From Variovorax paradoxus NBRC 15149 (GTDB lineage Bacteria; Pseudomonadota; Gammaproteobacteria; Burkholderiales; Burkholderiaceae_C): a DNA stretch of 64,000 nt. The stretch lies in NCBI RefSeq assembly GCF_001591365.1, contig NZ_BCUT01000001.1, positions 1,364,001-1,428,000 on the forward strand, read 5' to 3'. Made by a program: the position numbers and the translations under genes. Shown in pieces: positions 35,859-45,039 of this stretch; position 1 is the stretch's first letter; each line of letters begins with the position of its first letter. The notes beneath the pieces were generated by a model. That model was not told where the DNA came from. It saw only the letters and a program-made list of their open reading frames with translations, and did not search any database.

Positions 35859-36892
35859 CATTTCTCTGGCCTCAATTCCTCTGGTTGCTGGCGGCCCTGC
35901 CGCTGCTGGTGTTGCTCTACATCTGGCTGATCCGCCGCAAGAAGAAGCTCGCGATGCGCTATGCGAGCCTGTCGATCGTGCGCGAGGCCATGGGCGCCGG
36001 CCAGAGCGTGCGCCGGCACATTCCGCCGTTCCTGTTCCTGCTGGCCATGGCCGCGATGCTGGTGGCCGCCGCGCGCCCGATGGCGGTGGTGATGCTGCCG
36101 TCGAACCAGCAGACCATCATCCTGGCGATGGACGTGTCGGGCAGCATGCGCGCGGCCGACGTGCTGCCCAACCGGCTGGTCGCGGCGCAAGAGGCGGCCA
36201 AGAGCTTCATCAAGGACCTGCCGCGCCATGTCAAGGTGGGCATCGTGGCCTTCGCGGGCAGCGCGCAGGTGGCGCAGCTGCCCACCACCAACCACGACGA
36301 CCTGATCACCGCGATCGACAGCTTCCAGCTGCAGCGCGCCACCGCCACGGGCAATGCGATCGTGGTGTCGCTCGCCACCTTGTTCCCCGATGCAGGCATC
36401 GACGTCTCGCAATTCAGCGCGCCCAGCCGCCAGCGCGGCACGCCGATCGACCAGGCGGAAAAGCAGGCCAAGGAGTTCACACCGGTGGCGCCGGGCTCCT
36501 ACACCTCGGCCGCCGTCATCATGCTGACCGACGGCCAGCGCACCACCGGCGTCGATCCGCTCGATGCCGCCAAGGCCGCAGCCGACCGCGGCGTGCGCAT
36601 CTACACGGTGGGCGTGGGCACGGTCGATGGCGAGACCATCGGCTTCGAGGGCTGGTCGATGCGCGTGCGGCTCGACGAGGAAACGCTCAAGGCCGTGGCC
36701 AACAAGACGCAGGCCGAATACTTCTACGCCGGCACCGCCGCCGACCTGAAGAAGGTCTACGAAACGCTGAGCTCGCGGCTCACGGTCGAGAAGAAGGAAA
36801 CCGAGATCTCGGCGCTCTTTGCGCTGGGCGCAGCCATCCTCACGCTGGCGTCGGCGGGGCTCTCACTGCTCTGGTTCAACCGGATTCTTTGA
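35855..36892 (+). CDS. VWA-domain membrane protein (BatA-like)
   Basis: 345 residues. It has two N-terminal membrane segments (about 5-25 and 57-75) and one at the C-terminus (about 322-342), with a von Willebrand A domain between. The metal-binding MIDAS motif DVSGS is at 93-97, and TDGQRTTGVDP completes it. It is the third member of the MoxR-DUF58-VWA set. The 3' end overlaps the convergent TetR gene by 17 bases. Confidence 0.92.
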   Translation: MTFLWPQFLWLLAALPLLVLLYIWLIRRKKKLAMRYASLSIVREAMGAGQSVRRHIPPFLFLLAMAAMLVAAARPMAVVMLPSNQQTIILAMDVSGSMRAADVLPNRLVAAQEAAKSFIKDLPRHVKVGIVAFAGSAQVAQLPTTNHDDLITAIDSFQLQRATATGNAIVVSLATLFPDAGIDVSQFSAPSRQRGTPIDQAEKQAKEFTPVAPGSYTSAAVIMLTDGQRTTGVDPLDAAKAAADRGVRIYTVGVGTVDGETIGFEGWSMRVRLDEETLKAVANKTQAEYFYAGTAADLKKVYETLSSRLTVEKKETEISALFALGAAILTLASAGLSLLWFNRIL

Positions 36893-37511
36893 CGGAATCC
36901 AGCTGGGGTGCTGGCGGCGACTTCACCGCGCCGATGCCGCCCAGGAACAGGTCGGCCACGATCGGCGCAATGGACGCATGGTCGAGCCGGCCGCCGGGCT
37001 TCATCCAGGTGAACATCCAGTTGATCATGCCGAACAGCAGCATGGTCAGCGGCTTGGCGAGGTCGTCGCTCGGCGCGCCCGGCCGCAAGGCCGACACGGC
37101 ACGCGCAAACCCCGCCACCACTTCGCGCTCCTGGTTCAGCACGCGCTCGCGGTCTTCTTCTTCCAGAAAGCGCACGTCGTCGGTCAGCACGCGGTGGGCG
37201 TCCTGTGCGCCGGCGTATTCCTCGACGATGCGGTAGATGAAGCGGCGCAGGCGCTCCTCGTCAGTGTGAGTCGAGGCCTCTTCCTCGGCCACCAGCGCGG
37301 CGAGCTTGGACACATGCGTCTCGGCGATGCTGATCAGGAGGCTGCTCTTGTCCTTGTAGTAGTGGTAGAGCGTGGCCTTCGAGAGATTGCAGGCCTCGGC
37401 CACCTGGTTCATCGAGGTGGCGGGATAGCCGCGGCGCGCGAACAGCTGGGCGGCCTGCGCAAGGATGAACTCGCGCTGGTCGTCATAGGTGGCGGATCTT
37501 CCACGCGGCAT
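36876..37511 (-). CDS. paaR: TetR-family regulator, likely PaaR
   Basis: 211 residues from ATG 37511. The helix-turn-helix is TSMNQVAEACNLSKATLYHYY, and the rest is an all-helical ligand domain. In Burkholderiales the phenylacetate pathway is controlled by a TetR-type PaaR that senses phenylacetyl-CoA, not by the GntR-like PaaX of enterobacteria. This gene lies beside paaY, 64 bases beyond its end, and a TetR-type dyad lies in the paaY-paaG divergent region. The assignment is strong from context but not proven by sequence alone. Confidence 0.82.
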   Translation of the reverse strand: MPRGRSATYDDQREFILAQAAQLFARRGYPATSMNQVAEACNLSKATLYHYYKDKSSLLISIAETHVSKLAALVAEEEASTHTDEERLRRFIYRIVEEYAGAQDAHRVLTDDVRFLEEEDRERVLNQEREVVAGFARAVSALRPGAPSDDLAKPLTMLLFGMINWMFTWMKPGGRLDHASIAPIVADLFLGGIGAVKSPPAPQLDSVKESG

Positions 37512-37575
37512 CGGGTCTTCTTTCTTCCTTGATTGATTGGCAGTTGTTGCGGGCAACCCGCGATCTTGCACGAAG

Positions 37576-38178
37576 CTAGCCGCGCCGCGTCGCGATCAGC
37601 GAGCGCACCTCGGTGGCGGGCAGGCGCGGGCGGCCGGGTTCCGTCTGCTGCAGCGGCGCGACCTCGCGCAGGCTGGCCAGGCTGCGCACGGTGAGCGCCT
37701 GGTAGGTCTGCGTGCCTTCGAGCTTCCAGGCGATTTCTTCCTCGCTCAGCATCTTCTTCACCTTGGCCGGAATGCCCGCCACCAGCGAGCGCGCCGGCAC
37801 CTTCATGCCGGCCGGCACGAAGGCGCAGGCCGCCACGATGGCCTGCTCGCCGATCTCGGCCTCGTCCATCACCACCGCATTCATGCCCACCAGCGCATCG
37901 CGCCGCACGATGCAGCTGTGCAGGATCGCGCCGTGGCCGATGTGGCCGTTGACCTCGACCACCGTGTCCTGGTCCGGAAAACCGTGGATGCAGCAGTGGT
38001 CCTGCACGTTGGAGCCCTCCTGCAGCACGATGCGGCCGAAATCGCCGCGCAGGCTGGCGCAGGGGCCGACATAGCAGCCGGGCCCGACGATCACGTCGCC
38101 GATCAGCACGGCGCTGGGGTGCACATAAGCCGTCGGGTCGACGACGGGAATCACGCCGTCGATGGAGTAGCTGGGCAT
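37576..38178 (-). CDS. paaY: PaaY thioesterase
   Basis: 200 residues from ATG 38178, preceded by AAAGGAGA. It is a left-handed beta-helix protein built of hexapeptide repeats, with carbonic-anhydrase-like histidines in HCCIHGFP and [10 protein letters not shown]. PaaY hydrolyses dead-end CoA thioesters such as 2-hydroxycyclohepta-1,4,6-triene-1-formyl-CoA that would otherwise trap CoA. It is transcribed divergently from paaG, across a shared regulatory region. Confidence 0.94.
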   Translation of the reverse strand: MPSYSIDGVIPVVDPTAYVHPSAVLIGDVIVGPGCYVGPCASLRGDFGRIVLQEGSNVQDHCCIHGFPDQDTVVEVNGHIGHGAILHSCIVRRDALVGMNAVVMDEAEIGEQAIVAACAFVPAGMKVPARSLVAGIPAKVKKMLSEEEIAWKLEGTQTYQALTVRSLASLREVAPLQQTEPGRPRLPATEVRSLIATRRG

Positions 38179-38261
38179 TCGATCGGTCTCCTTTGTTGCG
38201 GGCTCAGGGTTTGCCCTGAAGCCACCCGCTTGTGCTGGCATCGAGCTCGATCTTAAAATCT

Positions 38262-38275
38262 ACCGGACGGTCGGT
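38262..38275. promoter_or_regulatory. Candidate PaaR operator between paaY and paaG
   Basis: ACCGGACGGTCGGT is an imperfect dyad with matching ACCG and CGGT ends. It lies 83 bases before paaY and 30 before paaG. Betaproteobacterial PaaR sites are reported to follow an ACCGACCG-type dyad, so this is a good candidate for control of both directions. Confidence 0.68.
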
Positions 38276-38305
38276 CAATAGTGTTTAAGGATCAGAGACA
38301 AGCCC

Positions 38306-39109
38306 ATGCCAGAACCTTTAGTTCTCACCAGCGATGCCGGTGCCGTTCGCACGCTGAGCCTCAATCGCCCCGCGGCGCTCAACAGCTTCACGACCGAAAT
38401 GCATGGCGAACTGATGGCGGCGCTGGACCTTGCGGCCGGCGATCCGCAGGTGCGCTGCCTGCTGCTCACGGGTGCGGGCCGCGCCTTCTGCGCCGGGCAG
38501 GACCTGGCCGATCCCTCGGTCGCGCCCGACCCCGCGCCCGGTGCCGCGCCCAAGGACCTGGGCCACGTCATCTCCGCTTACTACGCCCCGCTCGTCGCGC
38601 GCCTGCGCTCGATGCCGGTGCCCGTGGTCGCCGCCGTCAACGGCGTGGCCGCCGGCGCGGGCGCCAACATCGCGCTGTGCTGCGACCTTGTCGTGGCCGG
38701 CCGCTCGGCCAGCTTCATCCAGGCCTTCACCAGGATCGGCCTCGTGCCCGACACCGGCGGCACCTGGCTGCTGCCGCGGCTCGTGGGCTCGGCGCGCGCG
38801 CTGGGCATGGCGATGCTGGGCGACAAGCTGCCGGCCGAGGAGGCCGCGCGCATCGGCCTGATCTGGCAGTGCGTGGACGACGCGGCACTGCCCGAAACGG
38901 CCGCCGCGCTCGCCTCGAAGCTGGCCACCATGCCGACCCGCGCCCTGGTCGCCACGCGCCAGGCCATGGCGGCGGCACAGGGCCTGGACCTCGATGCAGC
39001 GCTGGCCGAAGAAGCGCGCATCCAACGCGAGATGGGCAATGGTGGCGACTACCGCGAGGGCGTCGAGGCCTTCCGCGCCAAGCGCGCGCCAGTGTTCAAG
39101 GACCGCTGA
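38306..39109 (+). CDS. paaG: PaaG, ring epoxide isomerase (oxepin-CoA forming)
   Basis: 267 residues of the crotonase family. The oxyanion motif is AFCAGQDLADP (60-70). The catalytic region reads GLVPDTGGTWLLP, with D149 in the place of the PaaG aspartate. PaaG converts ring-1,2-epoxyphenylacetyl-CoA to oxepin-CoA. It opens the plus-strand paa transcript. The next gene, paaI, is separated by 363 bases that hold a long palindromic repeat. Confidence 0.93.
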   Translation: MPEPLVLTSDAGAVRTLSLNRPAALNSFTTEMHGELMAALDLAAGDPQVRCLLLTGAGRAFCAGQDLADPSVAPDPAPGAAPKDLGHVISAYYAPLVARLRSMPVPVVAAVNGVAAGAGANIALCCDLVVAGRSASFIQAFTRIGLVPDTGGTWLLPRLVGSARALGMAMLGDKLPAEEAARIGLIWQCVDDAALPETAAALASKLATMPTRALVATRQAMAAAQGLDLDAALAEEARIQREMGNGGDYREGVEAFRAKRAPVFKDR

Positions 39110-39162
39110 GATGAAGCCTTGTTTTTCTATTCATCGCGGCGAGGGTCATTCAGGGCGCTGCC

Positions 39163-39420
39163 GTTCGGGGCGCGCTCCCGCCGACGGGGTACCTTGCTCC
39201 GCGAATGTCCTCCGGCCTGCGGCCTCCCCCTTGATTTCGCTGCGCAAGGCACCCCATCAGCGGAAGCGTTATGCGGAGCAGTCGTTGATCGGCCAGCACC
39301 ACGGCAGCGCCCATCGTGCACAGGGCATCGGGTGCTCCCCGCAGCGAAATAAAGGAGGAGGCGAAGCCGGGGGACATTCGCGGAGGGGAGTACCCGGTGG
39401 CCTGTGCACGCGCCCCGAAC
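39163..39420. repeat. Long palindromic repeat, family 1, copy B
   Basis: This 258 bp element matches copies at 12196 and 55060. Its termini GTTCGGGGCGCG and CGCGCCCCGAAC are perfect inverted repeats of 12 bases. The pairing extends a little into the flanks (GGGCGCTG against CAGCGCCC). It fills the gap between paaG and paaI within the paa operon, and no coding sequence is supported there. Confidence 0.88.
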
Positions 39421-39472
39421 AACAGCGCCCCGAAGCCCCGGAGACAAAGCCCGGCACAAGCGGAACCCAAGA

Positions 39473-39916
39473 ATGACCGACACCACCCGCACCCCCCAGC
39501 AAACCGCCGAGTACGTCCGCGACGGCATGTTCGCGAACGACAACGCCTCCAAGGGCCTCGGCATGCGCATCGTCGAGGTCGGCCCTGGCCAGGCCACCCT
39601 CGAGATGCGCGTGCGCACCGACATGCTCAATGGCCACGCCATCTGCCACGGCGGCTTCATGGCCACGCTGGCTGATTCCACCTTTGCCTTCGCCTGCAAC
39701 TCGTACAACGAGCTCACGGTGGCCTCGGGCTTCTCGATCGACTTCATCGCACCGGCACGCGAAGGCGACGTGCTCACCGCACGCTGCTTCGAAGTGTCGA
39801 AGGCCGGCCGCACCGGCGTGTACGACACCGAGATCACCAACCAGCGCGGCGAGCGCGTCGCCATGTTCCGCGGCCGTTCCTACACCGCCAAGGGCCGCCC
39901 CGCCGTTGCCGCCTGA
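39473..39916 (+). CDS. paaI: PaaI hydroxyphenylacetyl-CoA thioesterase
   Basis: 147 residues from ATG 39473. The hotdog-fold motif GHAICHGGFMATLADSTFAF carries the catalytic aspartate region of PaaI. It cleaves hydroxylated phenylacetyl-CoA esters that stall the pathway. It begins 52 bases after the palindromic repeat and ends 14 bases before paaK. Confidence 0.93.
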   Translation: MTDTTRTPQQTAEYVRDGMFANDNASKGLGMRIVEVGPGQATLEMRVRTDMLNGHAICHGGFMATLADSTFAFACNSYNELTVASGFSIDFIAPAREGDVLTARCFEVSKAGRTGVYDTEITNQRGERVAMFRGRSYTAKGRPAVAA

Positions 39917-39930
39917 GGAGACACAAGCCC

Positions 39931-41241
39931 ATGACAGCCAGACACCCTGCCCCCGGCGAGCTCGAGCCCATCGAAACCGCGAGCCGCGACGAGATCACCG
40001 CGCTGCAGATCCAGCGCCTGCGCGCCACGCTGCAGCGCGCCTACGACCACGTGCCGCACTACCGCCGGGCCTTCGATGCCAAGGGCGTGCACCCTCATGA
40101 CCTGAAGTCGCTCGCCGACCTCTCGAAGTTTCCGTTCACGGTGAAGACCGACCTGCGCGACAACTACCCCTTCGGCATGTTCGCCGTGCCGCGCGCGCAG
40201 GTGGCGCGCATCCATGCCTCGTCGGGCACCACCGGCAAGCCGACCGTGGTCGGCTACACGCTGAAGGACATCGACACCTGGGCCGACCTGGTCGCGCGCT
40301 CCATCCGCGCCGCGGGTGGCCGTGCCGGCGACATGGTGCACGTGTCGTACGGCTACGGCCTCTTCACCGGCGGCCTTGGCGCGCACTACGGCGCCGAGCG
40401 CGCGGGCTGCACCGTCATCCCGATGTCGGGCGGCCAGACCGAGAAGCAGGTGCAACTCATTCAGGACTTCAAGCCCGACATCATCATGGTCACGCCCAGC
40501 TACATGCAGGTGATCATCGAGCAGTTCGAGCGCCAGGGCCTCGATGCCAAGGACAGCTCGCTCCGGATCGGCATCTTCGGCGCCGAGCCGTGGACCGAGG
40601 CCATGCGCCGCGACATCGAAGCCAAGGCCGGCCTCGATGCGGTCGACATCTACGGCCTGTCCGAAGTGATGGGCCCGGGCGTGGCCAGCGAATGCGTCGA
40701 GAGCAAGGATGGCCCCGTGATCTGGGAAGACCACTTCTATCCCGAGATCATCGACCCCGACACCGGCGAGCTCAAGGCCGACGGCGAGGAAGGCGAGCTG
40801 GTCTTCACCTCGCTCAGCAAGGAGGCCATGCCGATCGTGCGCTACCGCACGCGCGACCTCACGCGCCTGTTGCCGCCCACCTCGCGTTCGTTCCGCCGCA
40901 TGGGCAAGATCGTCGGGCGCAGCGACGACATGATGATCATCCGCGGCGTCAACGTCTTTCCCACGCAGGTCGAAGAGATCGTGCTCGCGCACAGCGCGCT
41001 CACCGGCCTGTACCAGGTGCGCGTGAGCCGCGAAGGCCTGCTCGACCAGGTCGAGGTGCACTGCGAACTCACACCGCACGAGGCCGCCGCGGCCGACCGC
41101 AACGCCATCTCCGACTGGGTGCAGCACCGCGTGAAGACGCTCATCGGCATCTCCACCCGCGTGGTCGTGCACGGCCCCGACGAAATGGAACGCACGCAGA
41201 CCGGCAAGGCCCGCCGCGTGATCGACACGCGCCCGCGCTGA
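39931..41241 (+). CDS. paaK: Phenylacetate-CoA ligase
   Basis: 436 residues, usual length for this AMP-forming ligase. It activates phenylacetate with ATP and CoA, the first step of the pathway. The phosphate-binding loop is SSGTTGKP at 97-104, the adenylate motif is [12 protein letters not shown], and the C-terminal hinge region reads [20 protein letters not shown] ribosome site precedes the ATG. It lies in line with paaI and the oxygenase genes. Confidence 0.97.
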   Translation: MTARHPAPGELEPIETASRDEITALQIQRLRATLQRAYDHVPHYRRAFDAKGVHPHDLKSLADLSKFPFTVKTDLRDNYPFGMFAVPRAQVARIHASSGTTGKPTVVGYTLKDIDTWADLVARSIRAAGGRAGDMVHVSYGYGLFTGGLGAHYGAERAGCTVIPMSGGQTEKQVQLIQDFKPDIIMVTPSYMQVIIEQFERQGLDAKDSSLRIGIFGAEPWTEAMRRDIEAKAGLDAVDIYGLSEVMGPGVASECVESKDGPVIWEDHFYPEIIDPDTGELKADGEEGELVFTSLSKEAMPIVRYRTRDLTRLLPPTSRSFRRMGKIVGRSDDMMIIRGVNVFPTQVEEIVLAHSALTGLYQVRVSREGLLDQVEVHCELTPHEAAAADRNAISDWVQHRVKTLIGISTRVVVHGPDEMERTQTGKARRVIDTRPR

Positions 41242-41282
41242 GCCGCCCGCGCGCCCACACACCGCACAGAAAGGACACGCAC

Positions 41283-42296
41283 ATGTACACCCAGGCAATG
41301 GACACCATGGGCAAGGACGCAGGCGACGGCAAGCAGAAGAAAGCCGTGCGCTCCGCCGAGGAAATGCGGCTCGAGGAGCGCTTCGACGCGCACATCGATG
41401 CCGGCGACTTCATCGAGGCGAAGGACTGGATGCCCGAGCACTACCGCAAGACGCTGGTGCGCCAGATCAGCCAGCATGCGCATTCGGAGATCGTCGGCAT
41501 GCTGCCCGAAGGCAACTGGATCGGCCGCGCGCCCACGCTCAAGCGCAAGGCCATCCTGCTGGCCAAGGTGCAGGACGAAGGCGGCCACGGGCTGTACCTG
41601 TACGCGGCCGCCGAAACGCTGGGCACCTCGCGCGACCAGATGTTCGACGCGCTGCACAGCGGTAAGGCCAAGTACAGCTCGATCTTCAACTACCCCACGC
41701 TCACCTGGGCCGACATGGGCACCATCGGCTGGCTGGTCGATGGCGCGGCCATCATGAACCAGGTGCCGATCTGCCGCTGCTCCTACGCACCGTATGCGCG
41801 CGCCATGATCCGCATCTGCCGCGAGGAGAGCTTCCACCAGCGCCAGGGCTACGAAGCCCTGCTGACGATGATGACGCACGGCACCGCGGCGCAGAAGGCG
41901 ATGGTGCAGGACGCGGTCAACCGCTGGTGGTGGCCCTCGGTCATGATGTTCGGCCCGCCGGACGACCAGTCGCCCAACAGCGCGCAGTCGATGCGCTGGG
42001 GCATCAAGCGCTTCAGCAATGACGAGCTGCGCCAGAAGTTCATCGACGCCGCCGTCGAGCAGGCGCGCATCCTCGGCGTGACCCTGCCCGACCCCGACCT
42101 CAAGTGGAACGAAGAGCGCCAGGCGCACGACTTCGGCGCCATCGACTGGAGCGAGTTCTGGCGCGTGATCGGCGGCGACGGTCCCTGCAACCGCGAACGC
42201 CTGCAGGCCCGCGTCGATGCCTGGGAAGAAGGCGCGTGGGTGCGCGAAGCCGCGATGGCCTACGCCAACAAGCAACCGATGAAGGAGGCCGCATGA
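41283..42296 (+). CDS. paaA: Phenylacetyl-CoA 1,2-epoxidase subunit PaaA (catalytic)
   Basis: 337 residues from ATG 41283. This is the di-iron subunit that epoxidises the ring of phenylacetyl-CoA with O2. Iron-ligand regions are visible in [17 protein letters not shown] and in [12 protein letters not shown]. The stop overlaps the paaB start (ATGA), the first of several coupled junctions. Confidence 0.97.
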   Translation: MYTQAMDTMGKDAGDGKQKKAVRSAEEMRLEERFDAHIDAGDFIEAKDWMPEHYRKTLVRQISQHAHSEIVGMLPEGNWIGRAPTLKRKAILLAKVQDEGGHGLYLYAAAETLGTSRDQMFDALHSGKAKYSSIFNYPTLTWADMGTIGWLVDGAAIMNQVPICRCSYAPYARAMIRICREESFHQRQGYEALLTMMTHGTAAQKAMVQDAVNRWWWPSVMMFGPPDDQSPNSAQSMRWGIKRFSNDELRQKFIDAAVEQARILGVTLPDPDLKWNEERQAHDFGAIDWSEFWRVIGGDGPCNRERLQARVDAWEEGAWVREAAMAYANKQPMKEAA

Positions 42297-42589
42297 GCGC
42301 CGATATCCAGCAAGAGTGGCCCTTGTGGGAAGTGTTCGTGCGCAGCAAGGCCGGTCTCGACCACAAGCATTGCGGCAGCCTGCACGCGGCCGATCCGAAG
42401 ATGGCGATCCAGATGGCGCGCGACGTCTACACGCGCCGCCAGGAAGGCAGCAGCATCTGGGTGGTGCGCTCGGACCAGATCGTGGCGAGCGACCCGGGGG
42501 ACAAGGACATGTTCTTCGATCCGGCGGAGGACAAGGTGTACCGGCATCCGACCTTCTACAAGTTGCCCAAGTCCGTGGACCACATGTGA
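42293..42589 (+). CDS. paaB: Phenylacetyl-CoA epoxidase subunit PaaB
   Basis: 98 residues, the small bridging subunit of the epoxidase. The hallmark [20 protein letters not shown] opens the protein, and the C-terminus has [20 protein letters not shown]. It does not carry metal ligands. It overlaps paaA by 4 bases and is followed by paaC after 8. Confidence 0.96.
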   Translation: MSADIQQEWPLWEVFVRSKAGLDHKHCGSLHAADPKMAIQMARDVYTRRQEGSSIWVVRSDQIVASDPGDKDMFFDPAEDKVYRHPTFYKLPKSVDHM

Positions 42590-42597
42590 GCGGCGCC

Positions 42598-43377
42598 ATG
42601 CAAGCATCCATAGAACTGAACCGCACCCCCGCCGTGCAATACCTGCTGCGCATAGGCGACACCTGCCTCGTGCTCGCGCAGCGCCTCGGCGAATGGTGCG
42701 GCCATGCGCCCGTGCTGGAAGAAGACATCGCGATGGCCAACATCGCGCTCGACCTCGTCGGCCAGGCCCGCGCACTGCTCACGCACGCCGGCAAGCTCGA
42801 AGGCGAAGGCCGCGAACATGACGAAGACCAGCTCGCCTACCTGCGCGACGAGCGCGACTACTTCAACCTCACGCTGGTCGAGCTGCCGCGCGGCGACTTT
42901 GCCTTTGCCGTGGTGCGTAACACCATGGTCGCCACGCTGCTCAAGCTGCTGTGGCAACGCCTTGCCGCATCGAGCGATGCCGAAGTGGCCGCCATCGCCG
43001 GCAAGGCCGTGAAGGAAGCGCGCTACCACCAGCAGCATTCCGGCGACTGGGTCGTGCGGCTCGGCGACGGCACCGACGAATCGCGCCGCCGCACGGAAAA
43101 GGCGCTGAAGCAGCTCTGGCTCTACATGCCCGAGCTGTTCGAGAGCGATGCGGTCGATGCGCAAGCCAGCGCAAGCGGCCTCGGCCCCGCATGGAGCGAA
43201 CTGCACGAGCCGTGGCTTGCCGAGATGCAGCAGGTGCTCGACGCCGCCGGGCTCGCCATGCCGCAGGAGACTGCCTTCCGCAGCACCGGCAAGCAGGGCG
43301 TGCACAGCGAGCACATGGGCTACATCCTGGCCGAGATGCAGCACCTGCAGCGCAGCTATCCCGGAGGCGTGTGGTGA
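42598..43377 (+). CDS. paaC: Phenylacetyl-CoA epoxidase subunit PaaC (structural)
   Basis: 259 residues, a ferritin-like helical partner of PaaA without a full di-iron site. Family motifs are LRIGDTCLVLAQRLGEWCGH and KEARYHQQHSGDWVVRLGDG. It supports the PaaA active site in the PaaABC core. The stop overlaps the GTG start of paaD. Confidence 0.95.
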   Translation: MQASIELNRTPAVQYLLRIGDTCLVLAQRLGEWCGHAPVLEEDIAMANIALDLVGQARALLTHAGKLEGEGREHDEDQLAYLRDERDYFNLTLVELPRGDFAFAVVRNTMVATLLKLLWQRLAASSDAEVAAIAGKAVKEARYHQQHSGDWVVRLGDGTDESRRRTEKALKQLWLYMPELFESDAVDAQASASGLGPAWSELHEPWLAEMQQVLDAAGLAMPQETAFRSTGKQGVHSEHMGYILAEMQHLQRSYPGGVW

Positions 43378-43904
43378 GCACCGCCATTGCATCGCGCATC
43401 GACGCGGCCTGGGCCGTGCTGCACACCGTGCTCGACCCCGAGGTGCCGGCCGTGTCGGTCTGCGACCTGGGCATCGTGCGCGAGGTGATCGAACATGAGG
43501 ACGGGCTGGAGATCGTGCTCACGCCGACCTACTCGGGCTGCCCTGCGACCGAGGCCATCGAGCACGACGTGCTGGCCGCCATCGAAAAGGCGGGCCTCGG
43601 CCGCGCACGCGCCACGCTGCGCCGCGCGCCCGCCTGGAGCAGCGACTGGATCAGCGAAGAAGGCCGCGCCAGGCTCAAGGCCTACGGCATCGCGCCGCCG
43701 GCCCACCTCACGCCCGAAGCTGCAGCCGGCACCGCCATGCCCATCCGCCTCTTCGGCCGCATCGCCGGCGGCGAACGCATTGCCTGCCCGCGCTGCGCGA
43801 GCGAGCGCACCGAACGCCTCTCCGCCTTCGGCTCCACCGCATGCAAGGCGCTCTACCGCTGCCTCGCCTGCCGCGAACCCTTCGAACACTTCAAGCCGAT
43901 CTGA
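43374..43904 (+). CDS. paaD: PaaD, iron-sulfur/metal maturation factor
   Basis: 176 residues from a GTG at 43374 that overlaps the paaC stop. The N-terminal DUF59/MIP18 domain includes LTPTYSGCPATEAIEHDV. The C-terminal tail adds two cysteine pairs, CPRC and CLAC, which should bind a metal. PaaD is thought to help assemble the iron centres of the epoxidase system. Confidence 0.94.
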   Translation: MSTAIASRIDAAWAVLHTVLDPEVPAVSVCDLGIVREVIEHEDGLEIVLTPTYSGCPATEAIEHDVLAAIEKAGLGRARATLRRAPAWSSDWISEEGRARLKAYGIAPPAHLTPEAAAGTAMPIRLFGRIAGGERIACPRCASERTERLSAFGSTACKALYRCLACREPFEHFKPI

Positions 43905-43907
43905 GCG

Positions 43908-45002
43908 ATGAGCACCCTCTTCCACCCCCTGCGCGTGAAGGCCGTCGAACCCGACACCTCGGAGGCCGTCATCGTCTCCTTCGAAGTGCCGCCCGAGCTG
44001 CAGCAAGTCTTCGGCTTCACGCAGGGCCAGTACCTCACGCTGCGGCGCGACATCGACGGGCAGGACCTTCGCCGCTCGTATTCGATCTGCGCCGGCCTGG
44101 ACGACGGCGAGCTGCGCGTGGGCGTGCGCAAGGTGCAAGGCGGCGTGTTCTCCAACTGGATCAACGCGCACCTGCAGCCCGGCGACACGGTGCAGGTGAT
44201 GGCGCCGCAGGGCCGCTTCTTCGTGCCGATCGAGCCGGGCTCCGCACGGCACCACGTCGGCATTGCGGGCGGCAGCGGCATCACGCCCATTCTCTCGATC
44301 ATGAAGACCGTGCTGGCGCGCGAGCCGCTGAGCCGCTTCACGCTGATCTACGGCAACCGGCAGCTGCAGTCCACGATGTTCAAGGAAGAGATCGAGGACC
44401 TGAAGAACCGCTACATGACGCGGCTCGCGCTGCAGCTGGTGTTCTCCGACGAGCAGACCGATTCGCCGCTCGGCCGCGGCGTGATGAACCGCGAGAAGAT
44501 CGGCGAATTCCTGAACACGCTGGTGCCGGCGGCCGGCATCGACCACGCCTACATCTGCGGCCCGTTCCAGATGAACGACGAGGCCGAGGCCGCGCTGCTG
44601 GCCGCGGGCGTGCCCGAGGAGCGCATCCACATCGAGCGCTTCGGCGTCGCGCTGCCTTCGGCCGCGTCAGCGGGCCAGGTGGGTGCGGTGGTGCACGAAG
44701 CGCTGCCCGGCGATGCCAAGCAGGCGCGCATCACCATCGTGCGCGACGGGCTGCAGCGCGAGATCACTTTCACCGAAGGGCAGCCGAGCATCCTCGATGC
44801 GGCGTCGGCCGCCGGGCTCGAAGTGCCGTTCTCCTGCACCTCCGGCGTGTGCGGCACCTGCCGCGCGAAGCTGGTGGAGGGGGAAGTCCGCATGGAAAGA
44901 AACTTTGCGCTCGACAAGAATGAAGTAGCCGCGGGATTCGTGCTGACCTGCCAGGCCCACCCTCTCACAGAACGCGTCACCTTGTCCTTCGACGAGCGTT
45001 GA
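43908..45002 (+). CDS. paaE: PaaE, epoxidase reductase
   Basis: 364 residues. A ferredoxin-NADP reductase module binds FAD (RRSYSICAG) and NADPH (GIAGGSGITPILSIMK). The C-terminal plant-type 2Fe-2S domain follows, with cysteines in SCTSGVCGTCRAKLVEGE and later LTCQAH. It passes electrons from NADPH to the PaaA di-iron site. The gene starts 3 bases after paaD. Confidence 0.97.
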   Translation: MSTLFHPLRVKAVEPDTSEAVIVSFEVPPELQQVFGFTQGQYLTLRRDIDGQDLRRSYSICAGLDDGELRVGVRKVQGGVFSNWINAHLQPGDTVQVMAPQGRFFVPIEPGSARHHVGIAGGSGITPILSIMKTVLAREPLSRFTLIYGNRQLQSTMFKEEIEDLKNRYMTRLALQLVFSDEQTDSPLGRGVMNREKIGEFLNTLVPAAGIDHAYICGPFQMNDEAEAALLAAGVPEERIHIERFGVALPSAASAGQVGAVVHEALPGDAKQARITIVRDGLQREITFTEGQPSILDAASAAGLEVPFSCTSGVCGTCRAKLVEGEVRMERNFALDKNEVAAGFVLTCQAHPLTERVTLSFDER

Positions 45003-45039
45003 CGCCACAACGATTTTTCAACCCGGAGACAAGTCCAAA

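Noticed and set aside
36876..36892. Overlap of the VWA and TetR genes as a sign of a wrong gene end
   Set aside because: The genes converge and both C-termini look natural; a 17-base tail overlap is acceptable.
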